Origin: Mangifera indica
Lineage: Eukaryota; Streptophyta; Magnoliopsida; Sapindales; Anacardiaceae
NCBI RefSeq assembly: GCF_011075055.1
Contig: NC_058145.1
Coordinates: 5,365,228-5,429,227, forward strand
Length of the DNA: 64,000 nt
Direction: 5' to 3'
The position numbers and the translations under genes are program-made. The notes under the pieces are model-generated. The model saw only the letters and a list, made by a program, of their open reading frames with translations, ran no database searches and was not told the origin of the DNA. Below, piece by piece: positions 33,100 through 44,441 of this stretch (position 1 is its first letter; each line of letters starts with the position of its first letter).

Positions 33100-34523
33100 T
33101 GTTGACTCAATGAGTCATTATGCCCTTATTTTGATGATAACAAACTAATATGTCCCTAAACATATTGACTAATGATTTTAATTGAGTGTGAACTTAGATT
33201 GCAAGGATTTATCTAATGCACTTGAAGGAGTTTCAAGATGGCAATGAAAGAGAATAGTCAATTGAAGAGTTATTGAAGATTTGAAGAAAAACTCAAGTGT
33301 TAGGTAGATATATTTGTAATTTAGAGCATTCATTTTGATTAGAATATTTATTTGCATGACATAGCTCACTTGAAAACTCATTTTTATATCCTTCACATTT
33401 TGGGTTAAAATGTCATTTTTCAAACTTATTGGGTTAAGCCAAGTTTGTCACTAAAGTTTATTAATTCTTTTAAAGTGATGAAGTTTTGTGAACTATATTT
33501 TCATATCTTAAAGTTGGTTTTGAAAGAATTTTCAAAAATGGGTTAAATTGTCACTTTTCAAAGTTTTAGGGGTTAAATTACGATTTTTAAAAATTTAGGG
33601 GGTAAAATGTAATAAAATTTGATCGACCGAATTTGACCGACCGAATCAGCTTCCGAATTGTCCAGAAGCCATGTATTTTGGCTTCAAAAATTTGGTCAAC
33701 CGAATTTTGGTTTGAATTTTTCCAACAGCTAGTGCCACATAAGCTACACGGAAGTGCCACGTCACATCCGGTTGACTGAATTCCATCCGATCGACCAAAT
33801 TGTGCGTTTTCTGGAAAATTAAAACGGCTATCTTTGTACACAACGGTAACTTTCCTTATTTTCCCCTATATAAACCCAATCAATTTCGTTCGAAAAGAAC
33901 TTTTGCCACCAAAAATTTTCATATATTTGAGAGCAAATTTGTTTTGAGCTATTGACTTGCAAACTCTTCTCTCTAATCAAAACCCTTGTTCATACACTTT
34001 GTAATTTCATTTGCATTGGGTTGTACTAAGCTTTAACTTTCATATACACTGTTGAGAGAGGTTATATTTCAATTTCATACTAAAATTCGTGCTATAAAAG
34101 AGTGAGGTTCACTCTTGGAGAGATTAGCAAATTTCTAGTGAGAGAAATTGAGCTTTAACATTTGTAAAGGTTAATAGCACCTTGGAAGCTATTTTGGTTG
34201 TGAAGAAAAGCTTGATTGAGGTTTAGTCAACCAAGAATTAGTGGAATACTCCAAGGGAGAAAGCTTGAAGGAATGGACATAGGCCGGGTTGAGCCGAACC
34301 ACTATACATTTCGTGTTTGATTTTCTCTTCCCTTAAACTCATACTTTATGTTATGTTATTTTGATTGTGTTGGTTATTTGAAATATTTTTAGTTATTCTC
34401 ACAAATTGGATTAAGAATAGGCAATATTAATTTATTTGAATAAATTGTTCTAATTCTCTAATTAGGTAAAGATTGTTTTAAATTGCCTAATTCACCCCCC
34501 CTCTTAGACCATTCGATCCTACA
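33100..34523 (+). repeat. Sirevirus 3' LTR
   Basis: 1424 bp, from TGTTGACTCAATGAG to CGATCCTACA. Same landmarks as the 5' LTR (TATA, C-run, GACCGAATT cluster) minus 19 bp of the palindrome segment. About 31 substitutions separate the two, mostly C/T and G/A, and they are denser in the GACCGAATT part where CpG sites lie. Confidence 0.97.
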
Positions 34524-34528
34524 TATAC
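34524..34528. other. Target-site duplication, right (TATAC)
   Basis: TATAC immediately after the 3' LTR end, matching 25085-25089. Beyond it the family D LTR resumes with 'tactgtacaaag', aligned to 11845. Confidence 0.95.
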
Positions 34529-35503
34529 TACTGTACAAAGTAATCTTTTGACCTAAGATGTCGTGGTTGGATCCGATATGAATGCGTGTGATTCATGTGG
34601 TGTATAAATACAGGGCTAACCATATTTCATACAAAAGCCACATATAGAGATGAATGATGATCAAGATGGGATTAACCCAAAAAGTATTAGGTTATGAATA
34701 TCTACTGATTTGATATGGGTCTGAGTTCCAAAACAAACATTAGTAAGTATTAAAAATCAAAATCTTTGGCCAGAGTATAATGTAAGTCGTACAAAAGGAC
34801 ATTCATGATGATGTGTTCCAAATATTTCAATCAATGATTCGTATAGAACTGAAATTAGGGCTTTAATGATCCATAAGTCCAAAATCAATTTAGATTGGAT
34901 AACAAAAATATATTACCTACACGAAACATATGATTAGAGGTATTAGGTTTGATGAAGTATTTTTTTCATCATGATTTAGCGGTTATGACACATTGCTAGA
35001 GGGAGAATTAATTATTCGATGAAGAAACAGTTGTTAAGTTTCTGGATGCACTTTTGGATCATCCAAAAAGAACCTATAACTATACCACGATTAACCTAAA
35101 AGGTCACACCAATAAACCAAGCTTTTGAGAGGGAGAATTAATTATTTAGGGTTGGTTAGCACCTTCTGAAAGATAAAAAAGATCATATAAAATATTATAT
35201 GGGTGTAAAGATAACATTTTAACATTTTTTAAGTTAAGATGTTAGTAAGATAAAATTATGGTGGTTAAGGTATATAATTGATATATATGCATAACAAAAC
35301 TTCAAATTAAGAATTTGATCGGCCAAAATAGAAATTCAAAATTGCATATTAGGCCACCATTATAAAAAAAAAAAAAAGCTTTTTAGTTCATTTTGAGCTA
35401 GCTAATATCATTTTTAAGTCTTTCTTTCTCTCACAAAAGAAAAAAACTTTCTCTTTTCTCTCTAAACCTCTTAGCCAATGAAGGATTTTTGCTAGGTGCT
35501 ACA
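34529..35503 (+). repeat. Copia family D LTR, right part
   Basis: Continues the split LTR from 25089. It aligns to about 11845-12788 in the first copy ('gtacaaagtaat', 'gacacattgctaga', 'agcaccttctgaaag' region, 'tttctctctaaa'). Its end is placed near 'ggtgctaca' at 35503 by comparison with 12788, approximately. No primer site follows; the next recognised sequence is family B. Confidence 0.6.
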
Positions 35504-36018
35504 ATCTTTTAGAGGTCTTGCAAGTGGAAGACTTTATCCATCATCATATATCCATAAAAAAGGCAAACAAATAGGTGAAATAACTTAACCTTCTATTATG
35601 TTCTTCATACATGTTTCGATTCTTGTTTTCTTCTACATGTATGTTGGTTTTACATCTTTTTCCTTCATCTAATCTTTTAGAAAGACCATGGAAAGAGGGT
35701 GGCAAGGTAGAAAGCATAAAAAATGTGGAAAGAACAAGTCATACGCAAAAGGATGATATGGCACATGACATGAAAGCCTATGATGATGTGGCAACTTATT
35801 TGGCAACATGACATGATGATATACGCATGCAAGATGATATGAAGCCATGTAAGAAGCCTAATACATGTCAAATAATGATTCATAGTTACGTGGACTTTTG
35901 ATTTAAATCAAGTTTGTGGTTTAAATCAAATTTCCTAGTCTAAAATAGTTAAGTGAATCCTTACTTAATATTACAGTCCAATTTTAATTTAGGGAATAAA
36001 AAGCTTTTATGTTTTTAT
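35504..36018 (+). repeat. Gypsy family B LTR, first third (split)
   Basis: Shares the 'ggaaagagggtgg' (35690), 'gatgatatgg' and 'aagaagcctaatacatg' blocks with 4100-4260 and, reversed, with 5470-5640. It stops at 36018 with TTTAT and resumes at 44100. The start is approximate. The small open frames on both strands here carry no domain. Confidence 0.6.
36014..36018. other. Target-site duplication, left (TTTAT)
   Basis: TTTAT before the copia element at 36019, identical to 44100-44104. It fixes the element's borders. Confidence 0.85.
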
Positions 36019-37667
36019 TATTAGGTTTTTAGAGTGTCGATAACTGATAGTGCAATGAAATTTAAAAATTTTTCAAATCAAACAATCATAAAAACCCTAA
36101 CCACGATATTGCTTTTAAACATATGTTCATAAACATGCAAAACACTTTAATGGCTCTTTCAAATCTTCACATGGATTGAAATTGAACACTATCTAATCCC
36201 TAAGAGGCAATGCCCTGGTATGCATGCAGTGCATGAATACGAGAGAGGAAATCCAAGTGAAGATGCTAGTAGGGCTCCCCAATTGGAATTGTGTATTCAC
36301 GGAAGAAAAACCCACTACTAGGGTTTTCTGCCTTTTAATTTTGTGTTATTTGTTTGTTTTAAAGCATGCTTTATATATGTGCAAGTGTCCAAGTATGGCA
36401 AGAATTTCGACCAAGCTCGACACCATCAACACACACATGCATAAGTGGCATCACAAATATACTGTCTGACATGTTTTTAAGTCTTACACAGCTGGACACT
36501 CTTGTGTCAAGTCGTGTCATGCTATTAATTTTCTATAGTGCACACTAAGTGTACCTTAGTCAAAGAGTGATCAACTAGGTTTTTCAACCTAAATGGTCAA
36601 ACCTGGTTTTTCAATGATTTATTATTTTCCTTGAACACCAGGATTATCACCAAAAAATCCTTGTCTTTGGGTTCCAATCAACCCTTATATACGTGTGACC
36701 CATAAGTTCTCTATCAAATTAGTAACGTCTAGATTCAAACCGAATTCAGATACTGACCAAGATTAGCCACTAGTAAAACATTATGGCTACTTAGATAATC
36801 AAGTGTCAGTGTACATCTCTTAAGCTTTTACAACATCATAGTTACGTGCAATTCAGTCCTTTTATCAAGCAATATCTCTCAAGGCTGAGACAAAATTATG
36901 CATATCTTAGTAGTTCTTTAGTATGAACTAATATACATCAATGACTAACAAGAATTGCGCTATAACCTCATCCTACTATAGCCACAAATTCAATTTGTCA
37001 TAGATGTTATTTAGTATTTTTATGTGAGATATCTTCTCATGTGCTCAAAAATAGCAAATCATTTGTTGATCAACCATAATCTCCATTTATCTCATGATAT
37101 GGCCGATTATTACCTTTATGGTTACCCCAATTACAACGACACGTTAGATAGCATCAAACCATACCGATCCTCATATAAAACTGTCTAGCAATCTCAAGCC
37201 AAATGATCACATGCTATCGCAATGTTCTAATTAATTCCATAAACACTAGAGCAACCATCTATATGGATATCCTCTGGTCAAGTCAATCTAATGAACATGT
37301 TTACAATGTGTACCCATGTATTGCACCAAGTTGTCTACAAAGCTTTAACACATGAGAACTATTACCACTTTAGTGGAGTTGTTCAATATTATGATAATCT
37401 CTTCATCATTACATGTGCCTCTATTTATTACAATATTGAGAGTACGATCGCTTTTTGAACAACCACTTAATGCATACATAAGGTTCTCATAATAAGTCAT
37501 ATAATCCTTTTGTCATAGTTCCACTATTTTAAGTGATATGCTACTCATACAGTCATATAAATAGTCAATATATGAATTGAATTACAATCAATCATTTTTT
37601 AATGATTAATATAAAATTACATCTACAAATGCCAAATTCGATTTGCTCTAAGGCACTTACTCTAACA
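36019..37667 (-). repeat. Copia family A 3' LTR
   Basis: The plus strand runs from TATTAGGTTTTTAGAG to TTACTCTAACA. Expected edge TG/CA dinucleotides are partly lost at the left (TATTAGG for TGTTAGG). Shared blocks with other copies include 'acatgcaaaacac', 'gtgacccataagttc' and 'gagatatcttctcatg'. Confidence 0.85.
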
Positions 37668-38130
37668 ATTTACCACATGTACTATAGCCAATAGGTAATA
37701 TATCTAATATTGAGCTTAGCTACATGCCTATCATACTTCTGTTGTGATAGTAGCTTTGTCAATGAGTCAGCCAAATTATCATCTATACAATCTTTTAAAT
37801 AAAGTGATATCATTTGAGTATGTGTTTGAACCTCTGATGAAATCGTGGCTCTTTTACTTGAACAATTACTCTATTATAGTCGCAATGAAGCTTAATCGCC
37901 TTGATGATACTTACAACCACTCCAAGTTTAGTTATGAACTTCTTGATCTATACAGCTTCTTTTTCCATTTTTAAGAAGACAATATACTCTAATTCTATAA
38001 TAGAATCAACCGATATACTTTGCTTAGAGCTTTTCTAGTTAACTGCATCACATTCAAACAAAGTAAAAACTTTGATTGAGATCTATAATCATCTTGATTA
38101 ATTTGGAAACTGGCATCCCCTTTATAGACA
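37668..38130 (-). pseudogene. pol: Copia family A RNase H remnant
   Basis: Minus-strand text has DNLADPLTK-type sequence (from plus 'gactgacaaagct' near 37757-37775) and, at the other end, SFQINQDDYRSQS (about 38085-38125), the start of copia RNase H. Between them are blocks with lost acids and stops. At about 38130 the reading jumps directly to RT N-terminal/linker text ('actagagtccatacttgg'), so about 1.3 kb including the RT palm is gone compared with 56690-57560. Confidence 0.65.
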
Positions 38131-39870
38131 AATAATGCACTAGAGTCCATACTTGGTTTTGGTACATAAAGTTTATTTCAAATTTCATGGCATCTAACCA
38201 TTTATTAGAATTTGGACTTCAAACAGCCTCGTTGTAGGTCTTAGGTTCATCATCACTAATGACCAGTATGTTACCATACCATACTGAGTTAAGAGAAAAC
38301 TAAATCTTTCTGGCCCGTGACATATTTGTGTAGACCTACATAATTCTTGTGTACGTTTAGTTGTTTCACTTGAGGTTGAGGAACTTCCTCATCATGCTCA
38401 ACCATTTATGATAACACATTATTCTATCTAATATCTGTGGTATCACGGTTCAAAAACTTCATTGAGTTCTATCTTTCTTTTATTGGTTTTCTTGAGAATA
38501 AATTCCTTCTCAAGGAACAAGTTAGTGTGAGCAACAAAAACCTTTTGCTCCTCTAGGTGGCAAAAGTAATACCCTTTAGTAACTTTCGAGTATCTCACAA
38601 AGACATATTTTTGGACTTAGCACTCATCTTGTTTGAAGTCAGTTTCTTGACATAATTTTCATAGCCCAAAATCTTCAAGTAATCTAGATTAGGTTTTCGT
38701 CTAGTCCATAACTTATATAAAGTTTTATCCATAAATTTAGATAGGATTCGATTCAATGTATAGGCAACAGTTTCTAGAGCATGACCCTAGAAAGACATGG
38801 ATAGTTAGTAAAACTCATTATGGACCTGACAATTTCCATCAATGTCATATTCCTCCGTTTAGATACACTATTATACTATGAAGTACCAAGAAGAATGAGT
38901 TAAAATACTATCCCTTATTCCTTCAGGTATTGTCTGAATTCAACATTTAGGTATTACCTTCATGATCACTTTGAAGGACTTTAACTTGTTTCCCAAGTTG
39001 CTTTTCTACTTTGTTCGTGAATTCTTGGAATTTATCAAAGTATTTAGACCTATGTTTCATCATAAACACAATCATTTTTCCTAAAGTTATTATTAAATAT
39101 GACAAAGTATGCTTTTTCGTATCTGTTATACACTGTCATAGGCCTACACACATCATTGTGAATGATCTTTAATTATTTAGTCGCCTTTCATTGTGTCCAG
39201 TGAAAGGTGTTTTTGTCATCTTACTTAATAAGCATGAGTCGCATTCATTATATGACTAAAAGTCAAATGATTGCAAAATTCTTTTTTCAAAAAGTCTTAA
39301 TATATTTTTTGGTCCTATATAGTCTAGCCTGTAATGCCACATATATGTGGTATTCAGGTTATTCAATTTTAATCATTTATTATTTTGTATATTGAGAATT
39401 TCATTATCTAGTTTCAGAACATATAAACTATTATACAATTGTTATTCCATAGAAAATATTATTTAAGCTGATGGTTATAATATCACTAACAATAAAAAAT
39501 GAATAACCTTTTTTGTCCAATGCAGATATAGAAACTAAGTTTCTAGAAACAAAAGGTACATAATAACAATATTTTAATTCTAAAGCTAGCCTAGTAGGCA
39601 ACCTAAAATAATAAACTCTTACGACTAATATAGCAACACGTGTTCCATTTCTAACACATAGGTCAACCTCTCCTTTGGTGAGCAGTCTATTCTATCATAG
39701 TCCTTGTATATCAAAGCAAATATAAGAGCCACATCTTATATCTACAACCTAGGATGAACAAGGAAAATAGTTTATCTCAGTGACAAACATACCAGAAGTA
39801 GAGGTTTTAATTGTCTTCTTTTTCTTGTTCTCTAGAAAGGCCTTATAATGTCTCTTTTAATAACTTAACT
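38131..39870 (-). pseudogene. pol: Copia family A integrase, GAG-pre-integrase and protease remnant
   Basis: Parallel to 57550-59170 over its whole length: RT linker (38135-38260), integrase C-terminus (38430-38720), integrase core (38880-39110), the 'gactaaaagtcaaatgattgc' H-H-C-C region (39250-39350) and GAG-pre-integrase (39380-39730). No frame longer than about 60 codons survives. The functional sites cannot all be read because of stops. Confidence 0.6.
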
Positions 39871-40592
39871 TGCCATAATAGAAGTACACAACCTTTCCTT
39901 TCCCCAAACCACCTATAAGTTAAATAGCAATATAAAGTTGGTTCTTCGTTTTGGGCTTGGGCTTAGCCTTCGTTTTACCTTAACCCTTGGTATTGACTTT
40001 TGATGTTTGGGTTTCAACCACAGTAGATTAGTTGAAGCTACCTTTGGTACTTCTTGTTTTGCTTGGCTAAGCATACACAATAACTCCTCAAGGGTTTCTC
40101 CTTTTCGTTTAGGTTAAAATTCATAATGAAATTAGTCCACAATTTAGGGAGAGATTTCAGCACCAAGTCAATAGCAAACTTATTACCTATGATGAAGCTA
40201 AAGGTCACCAATTACTTAATATGGCCAATCATTTTGACTACATGAGGCTAATTTGTCCTCCTTAAAAGAGTTTGTAATCAAATAATGCACTTGATACCTC
40301 ATATCGTTCAACCCTCATACGAGTGTCTTATGTTGTTTTTTAAGCATATGTGACATAAAAGTTAGTATAAGGCATTGAACTTCCACGTTGTCATTAAGAT
40401 ACTTATTAAAAGTATCCTTTTCCTTCTAAGTGGCATCAAAACCAAGCTTAAGGGACAGTGACCCCTCAAGAATCTACAACCTCTTATCTTGACACAAAAT
40501 AATCTAAAGTTTATGCATCAATTAGTGAAGTTGCTTCTAGAATGCCTAAATTCTTTTTTGAGAATTAATTGATATGTTAGGTTTGACATCAT
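39871..40592 (-). pseudogene. gag: Copia family A gag remnant with destroyed zinc knuckle
   Basis: The start codon region is at 40587-40592 (two adjacent ATG, then SNLTYQLIL), as in the other copies. UBN2 gag text continues to about 39990, and then comes the Lys/Ala-rich linker. The zinc knuckle near 39875-39900 reads VYFYYGK, so both leading Cys have become Tyr (G-to-A changes on the coding strand), and a Trp to stop follows. It cannot fold as a CCHC knuckle. Confidence 0.6.
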
Positions 40593-42571
40593 GATTTTAT
40601 GATTTACATTTTACAGATAAAAGAATTCACTTTTTTATTCAATTATTAATATTTATTTTTAATTACAAATTTAATAATTAAAATGTTTCAACTATTTTTT
40701 TTAAGCCAATAACCTTCACTATTGTGCTCAAAAAGTTTTGATAAACTTCCAAATAGACTAAAACCCCACCATATTAATTCTTTTATTCATTTTAGCAAAC
40801 AAGTTTAAATAGATTAAACAGGTAAATTTCAAATTAATTACCAAAAGCCCACAATCTTAAGTCAAGTATTACCCTAACAAATGATACGACTTCAAATATG
40901 ACTCTTTGTATCAATAGAGTGGATACTATATATTTCTTTGCCTCGACATATACATTCCCTACTTATGTCTCTAATATACTTCACCTTCGCTTTGGCAAAC
41001 AAGCAAAGTATATTAGTTAAGTTGGACTCAATATAAACAACTCTTAATTTTCCAATTGGTAAAAGTGTACCCTTCGCTTTAGCAAATAAGGTTCCAACAA
41101 ATGGGCGCTTAATTAAGGTGTCATATTCGAAGACACTAATTAAATCTTAGACTTAATATTTAAATTGAGGGTTTTATTAATTAGTCTCAATATATTTTAA
41201 GCCGCATTTTAGGTGACTTTTGTAAAATAAAACCTACAAATACATTCTACAATGTAAAATAAAAACGTGTCAGTACACAACCATAATTAATGTCAGGCCT
41301 CTCGAGCTAATAGGAGTTTGACTGGTCAACTTAGGTGAATCTTCATCTTCAAGTCTTCACGTTTGTCCTTTCGTTTTCAGTCTTCCATTATTACATAGCT
41401 TTATTTCCTAGTTGCAAAATTCTAAGAAAATAAAACCTAATCTAAAAGAAGAAAGGGAATAAAAGTAGGGCGTGCAAGCCTTATTTAAGAATTACAACTT
41501 AAAAAAGAAAAATAAAATAAAATATAAAACATTTACAAAGTTCTTTGGCTGTATACTAGGAACCATACATACATACATCCACACATATACATATCAATTA
41601 AAAAAATTTAATTATTTTTATCCCAAATGTCAAATTACTTTTGGTCCACAAAGCCTTACAAAATGGTAATTCAACCCCAAAGCTTAAAAAATCTCAATTC
41701 AGATTAAATTCAACAAAACATGACTAAACTAGAATTTTTAACTTTGCCAGGCGTGTAGTAAAGTCCAATCGTGCGTTTGGAAGTCAACAAAGTTTTAGAA
41801 TGTTACATGGCTAGAATGCAACCAAAGTGGAGCACTAAACATAAAGTCATGACTATACCAAAAATTGGTCCAACCATGCATAACACATGGTGCCAAACAC
41901 CATGAAAGAGGCATGATTAGACCAAATTTTGTCCAGCCATGACTAATGTATACATATGGAGCCAAACACCAAGAAAGAGGCATAGTTGGACCAAATTTTG
42001 TCCAACAATGACCAATGTACACACATGGTTCCAAGAACTAAGAAAAAGTCATGCTTAGACCGAAAATTGGTCCAGCCATGCACTACTCATGGTGCGTAGA
42101 ATTATCTACCTAGCACTAATGCTAGAACTAAGCCATATAGAGGGGTTTTCCAGAACCAATTCTTAAGATTTTGTCCAAAAACGAAAAATCCAAGAAACTT
42201 TATGTTCATGGCAAACCAATCATCGAGGTAAGGGAATACGACATGTGAACTGTATTCACATTGGTAGTAACCATTAGATCATATAATCAGCAAGATTTGA
42301 TAGTGCTTTCATCCAACAACATGAAAGCGATAACAATCAAGATAAGTTAAACTTGCACATATTAAAACTCAAACAAAATTTCAAAAATCATAACTCAATA
42401 ATTTAACACAGCTTACATTATACATAATACTCAACAAATCATGCAAAAACACGGTTACACATCATCTTTACGAATTTTAACGATCCTGATTAATTCAATT
42501 ATATGCAATTAACATATAAAATTAACCAAAACTAACAAGTATTAAATTTCATAAAAATAAGTTAAATGGTA
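40593..42571 (-). other. Long leader of copia family A element
   Basis: About 2 kb between the primer site and gag start, with no supported frame. Parts recur in the copy at 61890-62226 ('ggatactatatatttctttgcc'). It carries a short tandem repeat at 41810-42095. The frames at 41472 and 41795 are incidental. Confidence 0.6.
41810..42095. repeat. Four-copy degenerate tandem repeat, ~64-70 bp unit
   Basis: Units begin at about 41858, 41922, 41990 and 42060, each with 'accaaattttgtcc' or 'aaaattggtcc', then 'agccatg', 'cacatgg' and 'gccaaacacc..gaaagaggcat'. A partial unit precedes them from about 41820. Single words of the repeat also occur in family A LTRs (for example 62760-62830 and 22500-22620), suggesting a shared origin. 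Confidence 0.8.
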
Positions 42572-42583
42572 GCTCTGATACCA
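42572..42583 (-). other. Primer-binding site of copia family A element
   Basis: The minus strand reads TGGTATCAGAGC, matching initiator Met tRNA. It is adjacent to the 5' LTR at about 42585. It is intact although the rest of the element is decayed. Confidence 0.85.
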
Positions 42584-42584
42584 C

Positions 42585-44099
42585 AGTTAGGTTTTCAAGG
42601 CATCGATAACCAGTAGTGTAGTAAAATTTAAAAAATTTTCTAATTAAACAATCCTAAAAACTCTAAACAAGATACCCATTATAGACATATATTCATGAAC
42701 ATGCAAAACAATTGTAGAGTGTTTTAGAATTTATACCTATTTTGATGACTCCTTCAAATTTTCACGTGGCTTGAGATTGAATGTTATCTAACCCTTGAGA
42801 GGTAGTGCATTGGTATCTATGCAGAGCATGAACATGAGAAAGACAATCTAGGTGAAGAGGCTATTAGGGCTTTTTAACTGGACTTGTGTGTTCACAAGAT
42901 GAGAGAAGAACAAAAAACTCGCAGTTATTCTACTTTTTTAATTTTGTGTTATTTGTTTATTTTAACGCACACTTTATATATTTGTAGGTGTCTGAGTATG
43001 AAAAGAATTTCAACCAAGCCCAACACCTTTAAGACATATATGCATGGGTTGTATTACAAATGTGTCACTTGACATATCTTTAAGTCTTGCATGTTTGGAC
43101 AATCTTTTATCCAGTCGTGCCATGCTTTCTATTTTCCATGGTACCAGTCAACACCATGCACCTCAAGTGTACCTTGGTCAAAGCATAGTCAACTAGGTTC
43201 TTCAACACGATAGGCAAACCTAGTTTTTTAATGATTTCTCTCTTTCTCTCTAAATGTTAGGATTATCACCAAATAATCATTGTCTTTAGGTTCAAATCAA
43301 CCCTTATATGTATGTGACCCATGAGGTCTCTATCGAACCAATATTGTCAAGATTCGAATCAAATTTAAATACAGACTGAGATTAGCCTCTAGTAAAACAT
43401 CATGGCTAATTGAACGATAGAGTGTTAGTGAACATCTTTTAAGCTTTCATAACATCATAATTACCTAAAATTCAATCATTTTGTTAACCAATATCTCTTG
43501 AGTTTAAGACATAGAAATGTCCCTATCTCAATAGCTATTTGGTATGAACTGATATAAATCAATGACTAACATGGATTAAGCTATAACTTTATTCCACTGT
43601 GACTACAGATTCAAGTGTCATAGATATCATTTAGTATCTCATATGAGATATCTTCTTCTATGCTCAAAAGTGATAAATCCTTTATTGATCAACCCTAGCC
43701 TTCATGTATGTCATAATATGGATTATTCCTACCTTTATAGTTACACCAATTATGGTAGCATGTTAGATATTGTCAAAATATATCAATCCTCACATGAGAC
43801 AGTTTGGTTACTTCAAGTTAAAGAATCATATGCACCTATGGTGTTTAGAGGATTTATTCCACAGACACTGGAACAACCATACATATAGATATCTTCTGGT
43901 CAGGTCAATCCGATGAACATGTTTATAATGCGTACCTATGAACACATCTGATCCCTTTGTCATAATTCTACTATTCTAAGGGTATGTTATTCATACAGTC
44001 ATATAAATGGAATAACAATTAATCCTTTTATTAATAATTAATATAAAATTACATCCAAAATTGCCAAATTCGATTGGCTCTTCGACACTTACCCTTTCA
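42585..44099 (-). repeat. Copia family A 5' LTR
   Basis: The plus strand runs from 'agttaggttttcaagg' to CACTTACCCTTTCA at 44099. Compared with the 3' LTR it is about 130 bp shorter. 44100-44104 is the TTTAT duplication. The frames at 42884 and 43643 have no domain. Confidence 0.8.
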
Positions 44100-44441
44100 T
44101 TTATTGTTTAGGAAAACTCAATTTTAATTAGGAGTCTATTAAATTTATTTCCTAAAGTCTTAGTTTCCTATAATTTAGAATTAATTAATATTCCTAATTC
44201 TAGTTAAACTAGTGTCCTAATTTAATAGTTTTATATTTTAGTATAATTCTAATTTCTATTTTAATTAAGAGAGTTAGTAGCCTATATAAAGGCATAAGCT
44301 TTGTAAATCAATTTAATTTATCAAATTATCAATAAAAGTTCTTGCTTAAGTTTTCTTAGGAATTCGTTTGCAAAACTTGCAAGAATTCTTACTTTTGCAT
44401 TTGTTGAATGATATTAACCTTAAGCATCCTTGTGAATGATA
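44100..44441 (+). repeat. Gypsy family B LTR, middle part
   Basis: Resumes after the copia insertion with 'tttattgtttaggaaaac' (aligned to 4360) and runs through the TATA block (44283-44290) and 'acttgcaagaattctt' to 'gtgaatgata'. It is cut by the gypsy element and resumes at 53635. Confidence 0.75.

Larger units (their letters stand above)
25090..34523 (+). mobile_element. Sirevirus-type (SIRE/Maximus) Ty1/copia retrotransposon, nearly complete
   Basis: A 9434-bp element with two LTRs, perfect TATAC target duplications, an initiator-Met primer site, and gag, nucleocapsid, protease, integrase, RT and RNase H in copia order. A 1.6 kb non-coding stretch carries repeated polypurine tracts before the 3' LTR. 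The last two traits, the coiled-coil gag extension and the C-rich LTR end are Sirevirus hallmarks. By eye the LTRs differ by about 31 substitutions over about 1424 aligned positions (about 2%) plus one 19-bp deletion, so insertion is recent. Three 1-nt frameshifts and two stops break the coding region. It is nested in a family D LTR. Confidence 0.95.
36019..44099 (-). mobile_element. Copia family A element, complete borders, decayed interior
   Basis: 8081 bp on the minus strand with both LTRs, a primer site and a perfect TTTAT duplication. It is inserted in a family B LTR. The LTRs (1649 and about 1515 bp) are clearly diverged from each other, much more than those of the Sirevirus, so this is an older insertion. 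The interior keeps gag, integrase and RNase H traces but has lost the RT core by deletion near 38130. Minus-strand order: 5' LTR (right), leader, gag, integrase, RNase H, 3' LTR (left). Confidence 0.85.

Noticed and set aside
41810..42095. CRISPR-like array of short repeats
   Set aside because: Units are contiguous and diverge along the whole length, with no constant repeat and unique spacers. It is a plain tandem repeat in a retrotransposon leader.
42571..42586. tRNA-like or RNA gene reading of 'gctctgatacca' words at several sites
   Set aside because: They are 12-16 nt primer-binding sites beside LTR ends. No cloverleaf can be drawn around them.
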